Positions 15,289-25,438 of a stretch of DNA of 64,000 nucleotides are shown here, piece after piece; position 1 is the first letter of the stretch; each line of letters opens with the position of its first letter. The notes beneath the pieces are model-generated. The model worked only from the letters and a program-made list of their open reading frames with translations, did not search any database and was not told where the DNA came from. Source of the stretch: CAZQYC01 sp964597495 (GTDB lineage: Bacteria; Pseudomonadota; Gammaproteobacteria; Steroidobacterales; Steroidobacteraceae); assembly GCA_964597495.1 (NCBI GenBank), contig CAZQYC010000009.1:1-64000 (forward strand). Direction: 5' to 3'. A program made the translations under genes and the position numbers.

Positions 15289-18200
15289 ATGCTCATCCTC
15301 CCCGGCTCTAACGCACTCTCTGCCTTCCGTCTTAAAAAGTTACGCCAAACCCTGCAAGCGCACGATGCGCGCGTAACCGAAATACACGCTCGTTTCGTCC
15401 ACTTCGCCCACGTCCGTCGAGAGTTGAACGCGCAAGAGCGTTCGGTGCTCGATGCGCTGCTGACTTATGGTCCGCGCGACTCGGTGTCGAAGACCGACGC
15501 CGGCCAACTGATTTTAATCGTGCCACGGCCTGGCACGATCTCGCCGTGGTCCAGCAAGGCCACGGACATCGCGCAGGTATGCGGACTCACGGCACTCGAG
15601 AGAGTCGAACGGGGCATCGCTTACCGGATCGTGGGAAGCAGCGATCTTGACCGCGCATCGCTGACACGGCTTGCCGCCGATTTGCACGACCGGATGATCG
15701 AAGCGCCGTTGTTCGATCTCGCCGACGCCGAAAAATTATTTGCGCAAGGCGAGCCGCGCGCGATGAAGAGCATCGATGTGCTAAGCGGCGGCCGGGCAGC
15801 GCTTGTCGAAGCGAATGCCGCTCTTGGTCTCGCACTTTCCGATGACGAGATCGACTACCTCGTCGAGAACTTCAAGAAACTCCGTCGTAATCCGAACGAC
15901 GTCGAACTCATGATGTTCGCGCAGGCCAATTCGGAGCACTGCCGTCATAAGATTTTCAACGCCGACTGGATCATCGACGGCGAACGGCAAGCGAAATCGC
16001 TGTTCAACATGATTCGCAACACGCACGCAAAGAACCCGACCGGCGTCCTGAGCGCTTATCGCGACAACGCCGCCGTAATCGAAGGCTCTGAGGGACAGCG
16101 CTGGTTTCCGAACGCAACCACGCGAGCGTACGCGTATCACGCCGAACCCATCGACATCTTGATGAAGGTAGAAACGCACAATCATCCGACGGCCATCTCT
16201 CCGTTTCCGGGCGCATCGACCGGTTCCGGCGGCGAAATTCGCGACGAAGGCGCCACCGGTCGCGGCGGCAAACCGAAAGCAGGCTTGTGCGGTTTTTCGG
16301 TTTCGAATCTGCGCTTGCCGGATTTCGCGCAGCCCTGGGAAATTGACTACGGTAAGCCGGATCGCATTGCCTCCGCGTTGCAGATCATGCTCGACGGGCC
16401 GATCGGCGCCGCAGCGTTTAACAACGAATTCGGCCGTCCGAACATATTGGGATACTTCCGCACCTACGAACAACGCGTCGCGAACTCCAATTCGCGAGCA
16501 GCGCTCCGCGGCTATCACAAGCCGATCATGATCGCCGGCGGCCTCGGCAACATTCGCCGTGATCATGTCGAAAAATCCGTCGTGACCGTCGGCGCGAAAA
16601 TTGTCGTGCTCGGCGGCCCGGCCATGCTAATTGGCTTGGGCGGCGGGGCCGCCTCATCGGTCGGCAGCGGTACGAGCACCGCCGATTTGGATTTCGCCTC
16701 CGTGCAGCGCGGTAACCCCGAAATGCAGCGCCGCGCACAGGAAGTCATCGATGCATGCTGGCAGCTCGGGTCGGACAATCCCATCCTGTTGATCCACGAT
16801 GTCGGCGCGGGCGGACTCTCGAACGGCATTCCCGAATCGATCGATCACAGCAAGCGCGGCGGACGCATCGATTTACGCACTATCCCGTCCGACGAGCGCG
16901 ATTTGTCGCCTCTGGAAATATGGTGCAACGAGGCGCAAGAGCGCTACGTGCTGGCGATCGCGCCGGACCGGATCGCCGCTTTCGAAGCGCTCTGCCAACG
17001 CGAGCGTTGCCCGTTTGCCGTCGTCGGCCATACGACCGATGACGGTCAATTGGTCGTCGAAGATTCGTTGCATAAGAACAACCCAGTGAACATGCCGTTA
17101 GACGTATTACTCGGTAAACCCCCGAAGATGATGCGCAACGTAAAGACGGCGCCACCGCTCGGAGATTCGTTCTCGATAAATGCCATCGATGTTCGCGAAG
17201 CGGCTTATCGCCTGCTCCGTTTCCCAGCCATCGCCGACAAGAGCTTCCTGATTACGATCGGCGACCGCACCGTAGGTGGCATGATTTCCCGCGATCAAAT
17301 GGTCGGACCCTGGCAAGTGCCGGTCAGCGATGTCGCCGTCACCATCAGCGACTATGTGTCGACCACCGGTGAAGCCATGTCGATGGGTGAACGCACCCCG
17401 CTCGCTTTGCTCAATCCGTCTGCCTCGGGACGCATGGCCGTCGCCGAAGCCATCACCAATATTGCGGCAGCCGATATTGCGAATATCCGACACATTCGTC
17501 TCTCCGCGAATTGGATGGCCGCATGCGGCGAACCCGGCGAAGACGCGGACCTCTATGCCGCCGTCAAAGCGGTGGGCGAAGAGTTCTGCCCGGCGCTGGG
17601 CATCGCCATTCCCGTCGGCAAGGATTCGCTCTCGATGAAGACGGCTTGGGACGCGAATCGAATGGTGGCGCCGGTTTCACTCATTGTCTCCGCATTCGCT
17701 CCCGTTCGCGATGTGCGCCGCACGCTCACGCCGCAATTGCGCCTCGATGGCGGCGACACCCGGTTGTTATTGATCGATCTCGCTCATGGAAAGACACGCA
17801 TCGGTGGATCGTGCCTGGCGCAAGTCTACGGAAAACTCGGCAGCGAAACGCCGGACTGCGAAGATCCACAAAGGCTCAAAAACTTTTTCGCCGCGATGGC
17901 CGAAATCAAAGAACGAAAACTCGCCCTCGCTTATCACGATCGCTCCGACGGCGGTCTATTCGCCACGTTGGTGGAAATGGCCTTTGCCGGGCATTGCGGT
18001 ATCGACGTGAATCTCCCCTCGCAGGGGAACACTGCGGCGACACTCTTCAACGAAGAACTCGGCGCCGTTCTCCAAGTTCGATCATCCGACATTGCCGCGG
18101 TCAACGACCTCTTCACTCGCCATGGCTTAACTGACGTCACAGTCATCGGCACGGTGAACGATGCGAACCGCGTAAGAATCTCCGTCGACGGCCACATCGC

Positions 18201-19164
18201 CGTCGACGAACCGCGAACCGAACTGCATTGCGCTTGGTCGGAAACCAGTTATCGATTACAAGCCTTGCGCGACAATCCGGAGTGCGCACGCGAACAATTC
18301 GAGTCGGCGACCGATCCCGACGATCCGGGACTCGCCGCAAACCTCACGTTCGACCCCGGAGAAGATCCGGCGGCGCCGTTCATCGCCAAAGGCGTTCGAC
18401 CGAAAGTCGCCGTGTTGCGTGAACAAGGCGTGAATAGCCAGGCCGAAATGGCCGCCGTGCTGCATCGCGCGGGCTTCGAGCCCATCGACGTGCACATGAC
18501 CGATTTAATCGGCGGACGCTTTACGCTCGATCAGTTCAAGGGCGCCATCGCCTGCGGCGGTTTCTCGTACGGCGACGTGCTCGGCGCAGGTGAAGGATGG
18601 GCAAAGGCCATTCTCTTCAACTCGAAGCTGCGCGATGCATTCGCCGCATTCTTTGCTCGCAACGATGCCTTTGCGTTGGGCGTATGCAACGGCTGCCAGA
18701 TGTTCGCTGCGTTGAAGTCATTGATGCCCGGCACGACGCACTGGCCGCGCTTCGTACGCAACGCTTCGGAACAGTTCGAAGCGCGCCTCAGCTTGGTCGA
18801 AGTGTTGCCCTCGCCTTCGCTGTTCTTCGCGGGCATGCATGGTTCGCAGATGCCGATCGCGGTTGCACACGGCGAAGGCCGCGCCGAATTTGCGAATGAA
18901 GCCGACGTGGAAGCATGTCGCAATCTCGTTGCAATGCGCTTCGTCGACAACCACGGGCGCTCGACGATGCGCTATCCGGCGAATCCGAACGGCTCGCCGC
19001 TCGGGATCACGGCGATTACCAACGACGACGGCCGCATTACCGCGTTGATGCCGCATCCCGAACGCGTGTACCGCACCGTCCAAAACTCGTGGCATCCCGA
19101 TCACTGGGGCGAAGATGGCGCCTGGACGCGAATGTTCCGGAACGCACGGGTTTGGGTTGGATAA
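15289..19164 (+). CDS. purL: Phosphoribosylformylglycinamidine synthase
   Basis: Converts FGAR to FGAM with glutamine and ATP, fourth step of purine synthesis. This is the long single-chain type found in proteobacteria: N-terminal PurS-like domain, two AIRS-like synthetase halves (ANSEHCRHKIF, ETHNHPTAISPFPGA, NPILLIHDVGAGGLSNG), and a C-terminal class I glutaminase with the nucleophile in GVCNGCQM and the His-Glu pair near PHPERVYRT. I chose ATG 15289 (1291 aa) because MLILPGSNALSAF aligns with the usual PurL N-terminus; a TTG at 15244 is possible, and an AGGAG at 15263-15267 lies rather far from the ATG. It is isolated from other pur genes and converges on cusA. Confidence 0.97.
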   Translation: MLILPGSNALSAFRLKKLRQTLQAHDARVTEIHARFVHFAHVRRELNAQERSVLDALLTYGPRDSVSKTDAGQLILIVPRPGTISPWSSKATDIAQVCGLTALERVERGIAYRIVGSSDLDRASLTRLAADLHDRMIEAPLFDLADAEKLFAQGEPRAMKSIDVLSGGRAALVEANAALGLALSDDEIDYLVENFKKLRRNPNDVELMMFAQANSEHCRHKIFNADWIIDGERQAKSLFNMIRNTHAKNPTGVLSAYRDNAAVIEGSEGQRWFPNATTRAYAYHAEPIDILMKVETHNHPTAISPFPGASTGSGGEIRDEGATGRGGKPKAGLCGFSVSNLRLPDFAQPWEIDYGKPDRIASALQIMLDGPIGAAAFNNEFGRPNILGYFRTYEQRVANSNSRAALRGYHKPIMIAGGLGNIRRDHVEKSVVTVGAKIVVLGGPAMLIGLGGGAASSVGSGTSTADLDFASVQRGNPEMQRRAQEVIDACWQLGSDNPILLIHDVGAGGLSNGIPESIDHSKRGGRIDLRTIPSDERDLSPLEIWCNEAQERYVLAIAPDRIAAFEALCQRERCPFAVVGHTTDDGQLVVEDSLHKNNPVNMPLDVLLGKPPKMMRNVKTAPPLGDSFSINAIDVREAAYRLLRFPAIADKSFLITIGDRTVGGMISRDQMVGPWQVPVSDVAVTISDYVSTTGEAMSMGERTPLALLNPSASGRMAVAEAITNIAAADIANIRHIRLSANWMAACGEPGEDADLYAAVKAVGEEFCPALGIAIPVGKDSLSMKTAWDANRMVAPVSLIVSAFAPVRDVRRTLTPQLRLDGGDTRLLLIDLAHGKTRIGGSCLAQVYGKLGSETPDCEDPQRLKNFFAAMAEIKERKLALAYHDRSDGGLFATLVEMAFAGHCGIDVNLPSQGNTAATLFNEELGAVLQVRSSDIAAVNDLFTRHGLTDVTVIGTVNDANRVRISVDGHIAVDEPRTELHCAWSETSYRLQALRDNPECAREQFESATDPDDPGLAANLTFDPGEDPAAPFIAKGVRPKVAVLREQGVNSQAEMAAVLHRAGFEPIDVHMTDLIGGRFTLDQFKGAIACGGFSYGDVLGAGEGWAKAILFNSKLRDAFAAFFARNDAFALGVCNGCQMFAALKSLMPGTTHWPRFVRNASEQFEARLSLVEVLPSPSLFFAGMHGSQMPIAVAHGEGRAEFANEADVEACRNLVAMRFVDNHGRSTMRYPANPNGSPLGITAITNDDGRITALMPHPERVYRTVQNSWHPDHWGEDGAWTRMFRNARVWVG

Positions 19165-19175
19165 CGTAAATCGTC

Positions 19176-19300
19176 ACCCCGGCGTAGGCCGGGGTCTCTC
19201 TGAAAACCTGGAAAATAGAGGGATACCGGCCTAAGTCCTCCAGGGACGGAGGTCATGCTGGGAATGCAGGAGCAATTCCCAGTCCGCCGGTATGATGTAC
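19176..19300. repeat. Structured convergent intergenic region with REP-like hairpins (purL / cusA)
   Basis: Hairpins seen: ACCCCGGC-GTA-GGCCGGGGT (19176-19195), CCTCC/GGAGG around AGGGAC, and CTGGGAAT/ATTCCCAG with a 9-nt loop, nested inside an outer GATACCGGC/GCCGGTAT pair. The first resembles common REP hairpins of proteobacteria. No T-tract follows, but the cluster sits where both genes end and could stop transcripts or protect 3' ends. Confidence 0.65.
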
Positions 19301-19307
19301 TTAGACT

Positions 19308-22300
19308 CTACTCACGCCGTCTGCGCAACAGAAAGTACGCCGCCGGCACCACCAGCATCGACAGTAGCGGCGCGGTAATCATGCCGCCGATCATGGGTGC
19401 CGCGATGCGTTGCATGACTTCGGAGCCCGCGCCCGTGCTCCACATGATGGGGACAAGACCCGCAACGATCACGCTGACAGTCATGGCCTTGGGGCGCAGA
19501 CGCAGCACCGCCCCTTGCCGAATCGCCACCAGCAGTTCTTCGTTCACGCCGGCTTCGTCGCTCGGAACGCGCGCTTCCCAAGCCTGTTTCAAATAGATCA
19601 GCATCACCACGCCGAATTCGGCGGCGACACCGGCCAGCGCAATGAACCCCACGACGGTCGCAACGGACACTTCGTGCCCTAGCAGATAAACCAACCAGAA
19701 TCCGCCGATGAGTGCGAACGGCAGCGTCGCCATGATGAGCAGCGCTTCGTCGATGCGTTTGAAGATGAGATAGAGCAAGACAAAAATCACGAGCAGCGTG
19801 AACGGCACGACGACGGCGAGTTTGGCTTTCGCGCGCTCCAAGTATTCGAACTGTCCCGACCATGCGATGGAATAACCACTCGGCACCCGCACCGATCTTT
19901 CGACGGCTCCTTGCATATCGTGCACGGCCGATTGCAGATCACGGCCGCGAACGTCGACATACACCCAGCCCGAAAGCCGGCTGTTCTCGCTCTTCAGCAT
20001 CGGCGGGCCCTCGGTAATGGCGAGCTTGGCGACCGTGCCCAGCGTGATGTGCGCACCCGCATCCGTCACGATGGCGAGCTCGCGCAGCTTTTGAATCGAA
20101 TCCCGCAATTCGCGCGGATAGCGCACGCTGATGGGAAAGCGCTGTAGACCCTCCACGGTTTCACCGATGGTTTCACCGCCGATGGCCGCCGTAACGATGC
20201 TTTGCACGTCGGCAATTCGCATTCCATAGCGCGCCGCCGCGAGTCGATCGATGTCGACCTCTATATAGCGTCCGCCCGAAAGCCTCTCAGCCAATGCAGA
20301 CGTCACACCCGGCACGTCTTTCACCGCTTGTTCGACGTTCCTGGCAATCCGGTCGATCATGGCCGGATCGGCGCCCGCAACCTTGATGCCGACCGAACTT
20401 TTGACGCCGGTGGCGAGCATGTCGATCCGGTTGCGAATAGGCGGCACGAAGACATTTGCCAGGCCCGGAAGCTTGAGCCGCTCGTCCAGTTCGACAATGA
20501 GCTTGTCCATCGTCATGCCGGGACGCCATTGATCGCGAGGTTTAAATTGCACGGTGGTCTCCGCCATTTCGAGCGGCGCCGGATCGGTGGCCGTGTCGGC
20601 ACGGCCCATCTTGCCGAAGACGCGGTCCACTTCCGGCACGGTCATCAACAGACGATCGGTTTGCTGCAGCAGCTGCGCTGCCTTTCCGGCGGAAATACCG
20701 GGCAGCGCCGAGGGCATGTAGAGCAAATCGCCTTCATCGAGCGGCGGCATGAACTCACCGCCGAGTCGAAAGACAGGGACGGCGGTCAGCACAAACACCG
20801 CGCCGGCGGCGGCGATGGCGCGCCACGGATAAAGCAGCACACGATCTAGCATCGGTCGATAGATGCGCATCAGAAAGCGGTTGAGAGGATTCGCCGCCTC
20901 ACGCGGAATGTTGCCTCGTATGAGATACCCCATCAGCACCGGAATCAGCGTGACCGACAATCCGGCCGCACCGGCCATCGCATAGGTTTTCGTGAAGGCA
21001 AGCGGTGAAAACAAGCGCCCTTCCTGCGCTTCAAGCGTAAAGATCGGCACGAACGAGAGCGTGATGATGAGCAAGCTGAAGAACAATGCCGGGCCAACTT
21101 CCACGCTCGCGTTGCCGATCAACCGCCAGCGCTCCGCGGCGCTCAAGTCGACCATGGTATTTTTTTGGGGATTTTCTTCACGCCACGCCTCCAGATGCTT
21201 GTGCGCATTCTCGATCATCACGATCGACGCATCGACCATCGCGCCGATGGCGATGGCGATTCCGCCCAGAGACATGATGTTCGCGCTTACGCCCTGATAC
21301 TTCATCACGATGAAGGCCGCCAAGATGCCCAACGGCAGCGAAACGATCGCGACGAACGCCGATCGTAAGTGAAATAAGAAAACCAAACAGACCAGCGCAA
21401 CGACGAGGAATTCCTCGAGCAGTTTGAAGCTTAGATTGTCAACGGCCCGACGGATCAACAACGAACGATCGTACGTGGGAACGATCTCCACGCCCGGCGG
21501 CAGGCTCGGCTGCAGTGCGGCCAATTTCGCTTTGACGGCAGTAATCGTTTCGAGCGCGTTCTTGCCTGAACGCATCACGACGATGCCGCCGGTCACCTCG
21601 CCCTCGCCGTTGAGTTCGGTAATTCCACGCCGCACGTCGGGGCCTATCTGCAACTGCGCCACATCGTTCAGCATAACCGGCACGCCGCCGGCGCCGGTCC
21701 GAATCAAGATATGATCGAAGTCCTTGGCGCTCTGCAAATAGCCCGTCGCATGAACGACGTACTCGGCTTCCGCCAATTCGAGAACGGAACCGCCCGCTTC
21801 CTGGTTCGAAGCGCGAATCGCATCGATGACTTGCCGCTGAGTAACTCCATAAGCGCGCAGGCGATCCGGATTCAGCACCACTTGATACTGCTTGACCAAA
21901 CCGCCGACGGTCGCAACCTCAGCTACGTTCGGCACCGATTTAAGTTCGTATTTCAAGAACCAATCTTGCAAGGCGCGTAGTTGCGAGAGATCCTGCCGTT
22001 TCGTCCGGTCCACCAATGCGTATTCATAGATCCAGCCGACGCCGGTCGCATCCGGTCCTAGCGCCGTCTTGGCTTCAGCGGGTAGCCGCGATTGCACTTG
22101 GTTCAGGTATTCAAGCACCCGGGAACGCGCCCAGTAGGGATCGGTGCCATCCGCAAAAAGCACGTAGACGAACGAATCGCCGAAGAACGAATAGCCGCGA
22201 ACCGTCTTCGCACCGGGCACCGATAGCATCGTCGTGGTCAACGGATAAGTGATTTGATTCTCGACGATGCGCGGCGCCTGCCCGGGATACGTGGTGCGCA

Positions 22301-22445
22301 GAATGACTTGCACGTCCGACAAATCCGGCAACGCATCGAGCGGCGTCTTGGCAAGCGACCAGATCCCCCATGCGGCGATCGTCGACGTCGCCAGCAAGAC
22401 GAGAAAGCGATTGCCGATCGACCAGCGGATCAGCCGCGCGATCAC
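19308..22445 (-). CDS. cusA: Copper/silver RND efflux pump subunit, CusA type
   Basis: Inner-membrane proton-driven pump of the heavy-metal-efflux RND family, 1045 aa. Similarity to E. coli CusA is visible throughout (LPDLSDVQVI, GATGVGWIYEYALVDR-like segment, MVDASIVMIENAHK in TM4). The periplasmic methionines that relay Cu(I)/Ag(I) in CusA are present in context: LLYMPSALPG, QWRPGMTMDKL and RIDMLATGVKS. That favours Cu/Ag over divalent cations. The GTG start overlaps the cusB stop by 4 nt (GTGA), showing translational coupling in a cusC-cusB-cusA operon. The gene ends next to the REP-like region facing purL. Confidence 0.94.
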   Translation of the reverse strand: MIARLIRWSIGNRFLVLLATSTIAAWGIWSLAKTPLDALPDLSDVQVILRTTYPGQAPRIVENQITYPLTTTMLSVPGAKTVRGYSFFGDSFVYVLFADGTDPYWARSRVLEYLNQVQSRLPAEAKTALGPDATGVGWIYEYALVDRTKRQDLSQLRALQDWFLKYELKSVPNVAEVATVGGLVKQYQVVLNPDRLRAYGVTQRQVIDAIRASNQEAGGSVLELAEAEYVVHATGYLQSAKDFDHILIRTGAGGVPVMLNDVAQLQIGPDVRRGITELNGEGEVTGGIVVMRSGKNALETITAVKAKLAALQPSLPPGVEIVPTYDRSLLIRRAVDNLSFKLLEEFLVVALVCLVFLFHLRSAFVAIVSLPLGILAAFIVMKYQGVSANIMSLGGIAIAIGAMVDASIVMIENAHKHLEAWREENPQKNTMVDLSAAERWRLIGNASVEVGPALFFSLLIITLSFVPIFTLEAQEGRLFSPLAFTKTYAMAGAAGLSVTLIPVLMGYLIRGNIPREAANPLNRFLMRIYRPMLDRVLLYPWRAIAAAGAVFVLTAVPVFRLGGEFMPPLDEGDLLYMPSALPGISAGKAAQLLQQTDRLLMTVPEVDRVFGKMGRADTATDPAPLEMAETTVQFKPRDQWRPGMTMDKLIVELDERLKLPGLANVFVPPIRNRIDMLATGVKSSVGIKVAGADPAMIDRIARNVEQAVKDVPGVTSALAERLSGGRYIEVDIDRLAAARYGMRIADVQSIVTAAIGGETIGETVEGLQRFPISVRYPRELRDSIQKLRELAIVTDAGAHITLGTVAKLAITEGPPMLKSENSRLSGWVYVDVRGRDLQSAVHDMQGAVERSVRVPSGYSIAWSGQFEYLERAKAKLAVVVPFTLLVIFVLLYLIFKRIDEALLIMATLPFALIGGFWLVYLLGHEVSVATVVGFIALAGVAAEFGVVMLIYLKQAWEARVPSDEAGVNEELLVAIRQGAVLRLRPKAMTVSVIVAGLVPIMWSTGAGSEVMQRIAAPMIGGMITAPLLSMLVVPAAYFLLRRRRE

Positions 22446-23680
22446 GGGTGCGGCTCCGTGCTCGTTAGGCGATCGACGGTCGACTTTAGGCTCGCTTCCG
22501 AATCAATGAGGAATTGGCCCGACACGACGATGGAGTCTCCCGCGCTCAATCCTTCCGCAATCGCGGTCCTGCCGTCGGCCTGTTCGCCTACGATCACATT
22601 GACCACTTCGAACGACCCATTTCCGTCCGTCCGAATGACGACATTGCGCTGACCCGTCGCGATAATGGCCTCGCTCGGCACGACGAGCTGGGGCGCGCTC
22701 TCCCGTTTGTTGAGATCGATCGACACGAACATGCCGGGCGACAATTTCTGGTTGCGGTTGTCGAACGCGATGCGAACGGTAAAGACGCGCGTGGCGGGGT
22801 CGACCTCAGGGAGCAATGCCTGCACTTTGCCGGTAAATTCATCGCCGGGTAGCGCCACGGTACGCGCGACCACAGAGGCGCCGATCGGAATGGATTGCAA
22901 GTGCGCCTCTGGGATTTGCGCATTCACCCACACGGTGGCCAATCCGTTAATGCGAAAGAGCGGCGCGCCTTCCGCGAAAGCAGCACCCTCGCGAACCGCC
23001 AACTCGGTGATCACTCCGTCAATCGGCGCCTCAATAATCGTCGTTGGTTGCGCACGTCGAGTCCGCTCAATGTCAACGATTGCGGATTCCGGAACGTCCA
23101 ACACTTGCAAGCGTTCGCGAGCCGCGGCACGCAACTGGATCATCGACGGTGAATCGCCATTCAGCAACGCCAAGTATTCCTCTTGCGCTGCCCGCCAAGC
23201 AGGCGAGGTAATTTCGGCCAGAGATTGGCCGCGTTTTACTTTTTCGAAGGGTGCTTTAACGAAAAGCTTCGTCGCATAGCCGCTCACGCGTGCCTGGACG
23301 ACCTTTAGGAGCCGCTCGTCGTAAGCGACACTGCCTACCGCATTCAAGCGCCGACTAAGCGGCGCCTTTTCGACGCGCGCGATGCGAATACCGAGATTCT
23401 GCGCAACGCTGCTGCGTACTTTAACGCCGGAGTCGTCATGCATCGGGTCGTCGCCTGTCCTGTCGGCATAGACCGGCACCAACGGCATATCCATGAACGG
23501 CGATTTGCCGGGTTTGTCGAACCTTTGATTCGGCACCATCGGATCGTGCCAGTACAGCACTTTACGTTCCCCGACGGCTACCACGTCCGATGAACCGTAG
23601 TGGTGGCGCCACCAGACTCCAGCACCCACACCAATCATCAACGTCAGTCCGACGATGCCTGCGATTCTGGACCCGCTCAT
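22442..23680 (-). CDS. cusB: Copper/silver efflux periplasmic adaptor, CusB type
   Basis: Membrane-fusion protein linking CusA to the outer-membrane channel and handing over metal, 412 aa. An N-terminal membrane anchor (about 5-23) is followed by a short metal-binding segment at about 42-71 (YWHDPMVPNQRFDKPG then SPFMDMPLVPVY); its Met48, Met63 and Met65 occupy the positions of the three metal-binding methionines of E. coli CusB. Then come the beta-barrel, lipoyl and hairpin domains (VSGYATKLFVKAPFEKVKRG, APIDGVITELAVREG). It overlaps cusC and cusA by 4 nt each. No CusF chaperone gene is seen. Confidence 0.94.
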   Translation of the reverse strand: MSGSRIAGIVGLTLMIGVGAGVWWRHHYGSSDVVAVGERKVLYWHDPMVPNQRFDKPGKSPFMDMPLVPVYADRTGDDPMHDDSGVKVRSSVAQNLGIRIARVEKAPLSRRLNAVGSVAYDERLLKVVQARVSGYATKLFVKAPFEKVKRGQSLAEITSPAWRAAQEEYLALLNGDSPSMIQLRAAARERLQVLDVPESAIVDIERTRRAQPTTIIEAPIDGVITELAVREGAAFAEGAPLFRINGLATVWVNAQIPEAHLQSIPIGASVVARTVALPGDEFTGKVQALLPEVDPATRVFTVRIAFDNRNQKLSPGMFVSIDLNKRESAPQLVVPSEAIIATGQRNVVIRTDGNGSFEVVNVIVGEQADGRTAIAEGLSAGDSIVVSGQFLIDSEASLKSTVDRLTSTEPHP

Positions 23681-24954
23681 GTGCCGCTCCGATCCACTTG
23701 CAAATAGTTAAGGGCCGCCCACGTGCTTCCCAGTTGCGCCTCCAAATTCAACGCCTGCAATTGCAACTCGACATAGGCAAATTGCGCCGTGAGCGATGAC
23801 TTCAAATCGCCCCGCCCGGATTTAAGCGCTGCGATCGCAAGTCGCGCACGTTCGCCGGCAAGTGGCAGCAAATCGGCCTTGAAAGCGGCGATGCGCTTGC
23901 TGAGCGTTTCCCAATCTGCAATCAGCTGCGTGACTTCGGCTTTATGCATGCGCAGCTCCGATTCACGTCCCGCCTCCACTTTTCTCACCTCGGCGCGCTT
24001 GGCGGCAATCGCGGGACTCTGTCGTTTAGCCGCGAACAAGGGCAATCCAATCCGAAATTCCACCGAAAACATATCGCCAAAATCCGAACCGCGCCGCCCG
24101 TAGGAAAGTTCGACGCTCCAGTCCGGCTGTTTTTCCGCCTGTGCCAGGGCGACTTCCGAACGCGCCGCATCCAGCCGCGCATCGTATGCAATCAACGAAG
24201 CGTGGTTATGAATGTCGTCGAGCAATTGCGCCTTCCGCAATTCCGTAAAACTCGGCGCGACCGATAGAGGACGATTGGCATCCGCCGGCAACCAGCGGGC
24301 GAGCTGGGCGCGCGCATGACGCACGTTCTGTTCCGCGACATAAATTCGATCCTTAAATTCAAGCAATGCCGCTTGCGACTCGAGCGCCTCCGCAACGGTA
24401 GCACGGCCGCTCTTCACGCCTGCTGCCGCAAGCTTCGATTGAAGATCGAAATCCCCTTCGAGGGTCCGCAATCGTAAAAGCGTTTGTTCCGCCGCATAGA
24501 CGTCAACCCACGCCTGCGCGGTTTGCCGCTTCACGTCCAGCATGGTGCGATGTTGTTCGGCGCGGGCGATGATCTCCATATCGCTCGCTCTCTGCACCTT
24601 AAGATCGCGCTTCGCACGGCGTGAAAACGTCTGCATGACACCGATCTTGCGCATTGTCATGGAGTCACCGTCCAACGACCCGGCATCGGCGCCGGTGATC
24701 GGCACGTTGTCGATTCCCAAGACAAGCTCGGGGTCGGGAAGTCGGTCGGCTTGAATGACGAGCGATTGCGCTGCATCGCGCGCGGCCACAAGCGCCTCGA
24801 CGTCGGGCGACACTTGAACGGCGAGTTCGACGGCTTCGGTAAGCGAGAGCGGTTCGGTGGCGGTGGCGCTCATCGTCCACGCGAGCGACGAACAGGCAAT
24901 CCACTTCAATATCGAGCATCGAAGTACGCGGGGCACGAGACGTTTCGTATTCAT
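23677..24954 (-). CDS. cusC: TolC-family outer-membrane channel, CusC-like
   Basis: Outer-membrane exit duct of the tripartite pump, 425 aa, with a Sec signal peptide (about 1-32, cleavage near ATATEP). It contains two repeated outer-membrane efflux protein domains made of long alpha-helical stretches. It lacks a lipobox, unlike E. coli CusC, which is lipidated, and the sequence is closer to the generic TolC/CzcC group, so the symbol rests on the operon context with CusB and CusA. It is first of the three tightly overlapping genes. The upstream 97 bp contain two small palindromes. Confidence 0.85.
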   Translation of the reverse strand: MNTKRLVPRVLRCSILKWIACSSLAWTMSATATEPLSLTEAVELAVQVSPDVEALVAARDAAQSLVIQADRLPDPELVLGIDNVPITGADAGSLDGDSMTMRKIGVMQTFSRRAKRDLKVQRASDMEIIARAEQHRTMLDVKRQTAQAWVDVYAAEQTLLRLRTLEGDFDLQSKLAAAGVKSGRATVAEALESQAALLEFKDRIYVAEQNVRHARAQLARWLPADANRPLSVAPSFTELRKAQLLDDIHNHASLIAYDARLDAARSEVALAQAEKQPDWSVELSYGRRGSDFGDMFSVEFRIGLPLFAAKRQSPAIAAKRAEVRKVEAGRESELRMHKAEVTQLIADWETLSKRIAAFKADLLPLAGERARLAIAALKSGRGDLKSSLTAQFAYVELQLQALNLEAQLGSTWAALNYLQVDRSGT

Positions 24955-24972
24955 AACGGACCTGCACGGTCG

Positions 24973-25035
24973 CTGCGCCTACGAGCGCAGTCGATAAATC
25001 AGTAAGATTTAGAGCGATGCGAACGGAACGTTCGC
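24973..25035. promoter_or_regulatory. Palindromes upstream of cusC, possible operator
   Basis: GCGAACG-GAA-CGTTCGC (25019-25035) is a perfect 7-bp inverted repeat with a 3-nt centre, and CTGCGC-CTACGA-GCGCAG (24973-24990) is a second. Both lie between the small exported protein gene and cusC. They could be a metal-regulator site or an intercistronic hairpin; neither matches a CueR or CusR box that I recognise. Confidence 0.4.
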
Positions 25036-25051
25036 GTGCAAGGTCGACGAT

Positions 25052-25438
25052 CTACAAACGCAGTCGGCCGGTCTTTAAATAAGTAGTTGAACCGGCGAAC
25101 GGAACATTGGCTATGAAAACGGCGGGCGGACGGTAATCAATAAGGCGATGCGGTGCTACGCCAAAAGTAAATGGAAGCAAAGCCGGCCGATCGTCAAGCG
25201 ATGCGCCGCGAATCGCATCGCGCCTCGCAACATCGACCGTTGTGGGCGCAACAGTGGTACAGCAGACAAGGTCAGGCCCCTTATCCGACAAGCGATCGCC
25301 ACTCGACTCTTTGCAGATCATCGATTGGCTCGAATCGCAGCACTCCACGTCGTTCTGCATCGCACAGGCGAGGGTCGGCATTGCCGCAGAGAGCAAGCCG
25401 AGGCAGAAGACGAGAGCGATGAAAATCCGTCGTGACAT
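25052..25438 (-). CDS. Small exported Cys-rich protein of unknown function
   Basis: 128 aa, not recognised. A Sec signal peptide (about 1-24, MSRRIFIALVFCLGLLSAAM) precedes a short mature part with Cys pairs: CAMQNDVECCDSSQSMIC and later LVCCTT. The rest is low in features and ends YLKTGRLRL; comparable short basic tails occur, from memory, in small proteins beside heavy-metal efflux operons. The gene reads toward cusC, 97 bp away, so it is probably the first gene of the cus operon. Periplasmic copper binding through the Cys/Met residues is possible but is only an inference from position and composition. Confidence 0.7.
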   Translation of the reverse strand: MSRRIFIALVFCLGLLSAAMPTLACAMQNDVECCDSSQSMICKESSGDRLSDKGPDLVCCTTVAPTTVDVARRDAIRGASLDDRPALLPFTFGVAPHRLIDYRPPAVFIANVPFAGSTTYLKTGRLRL

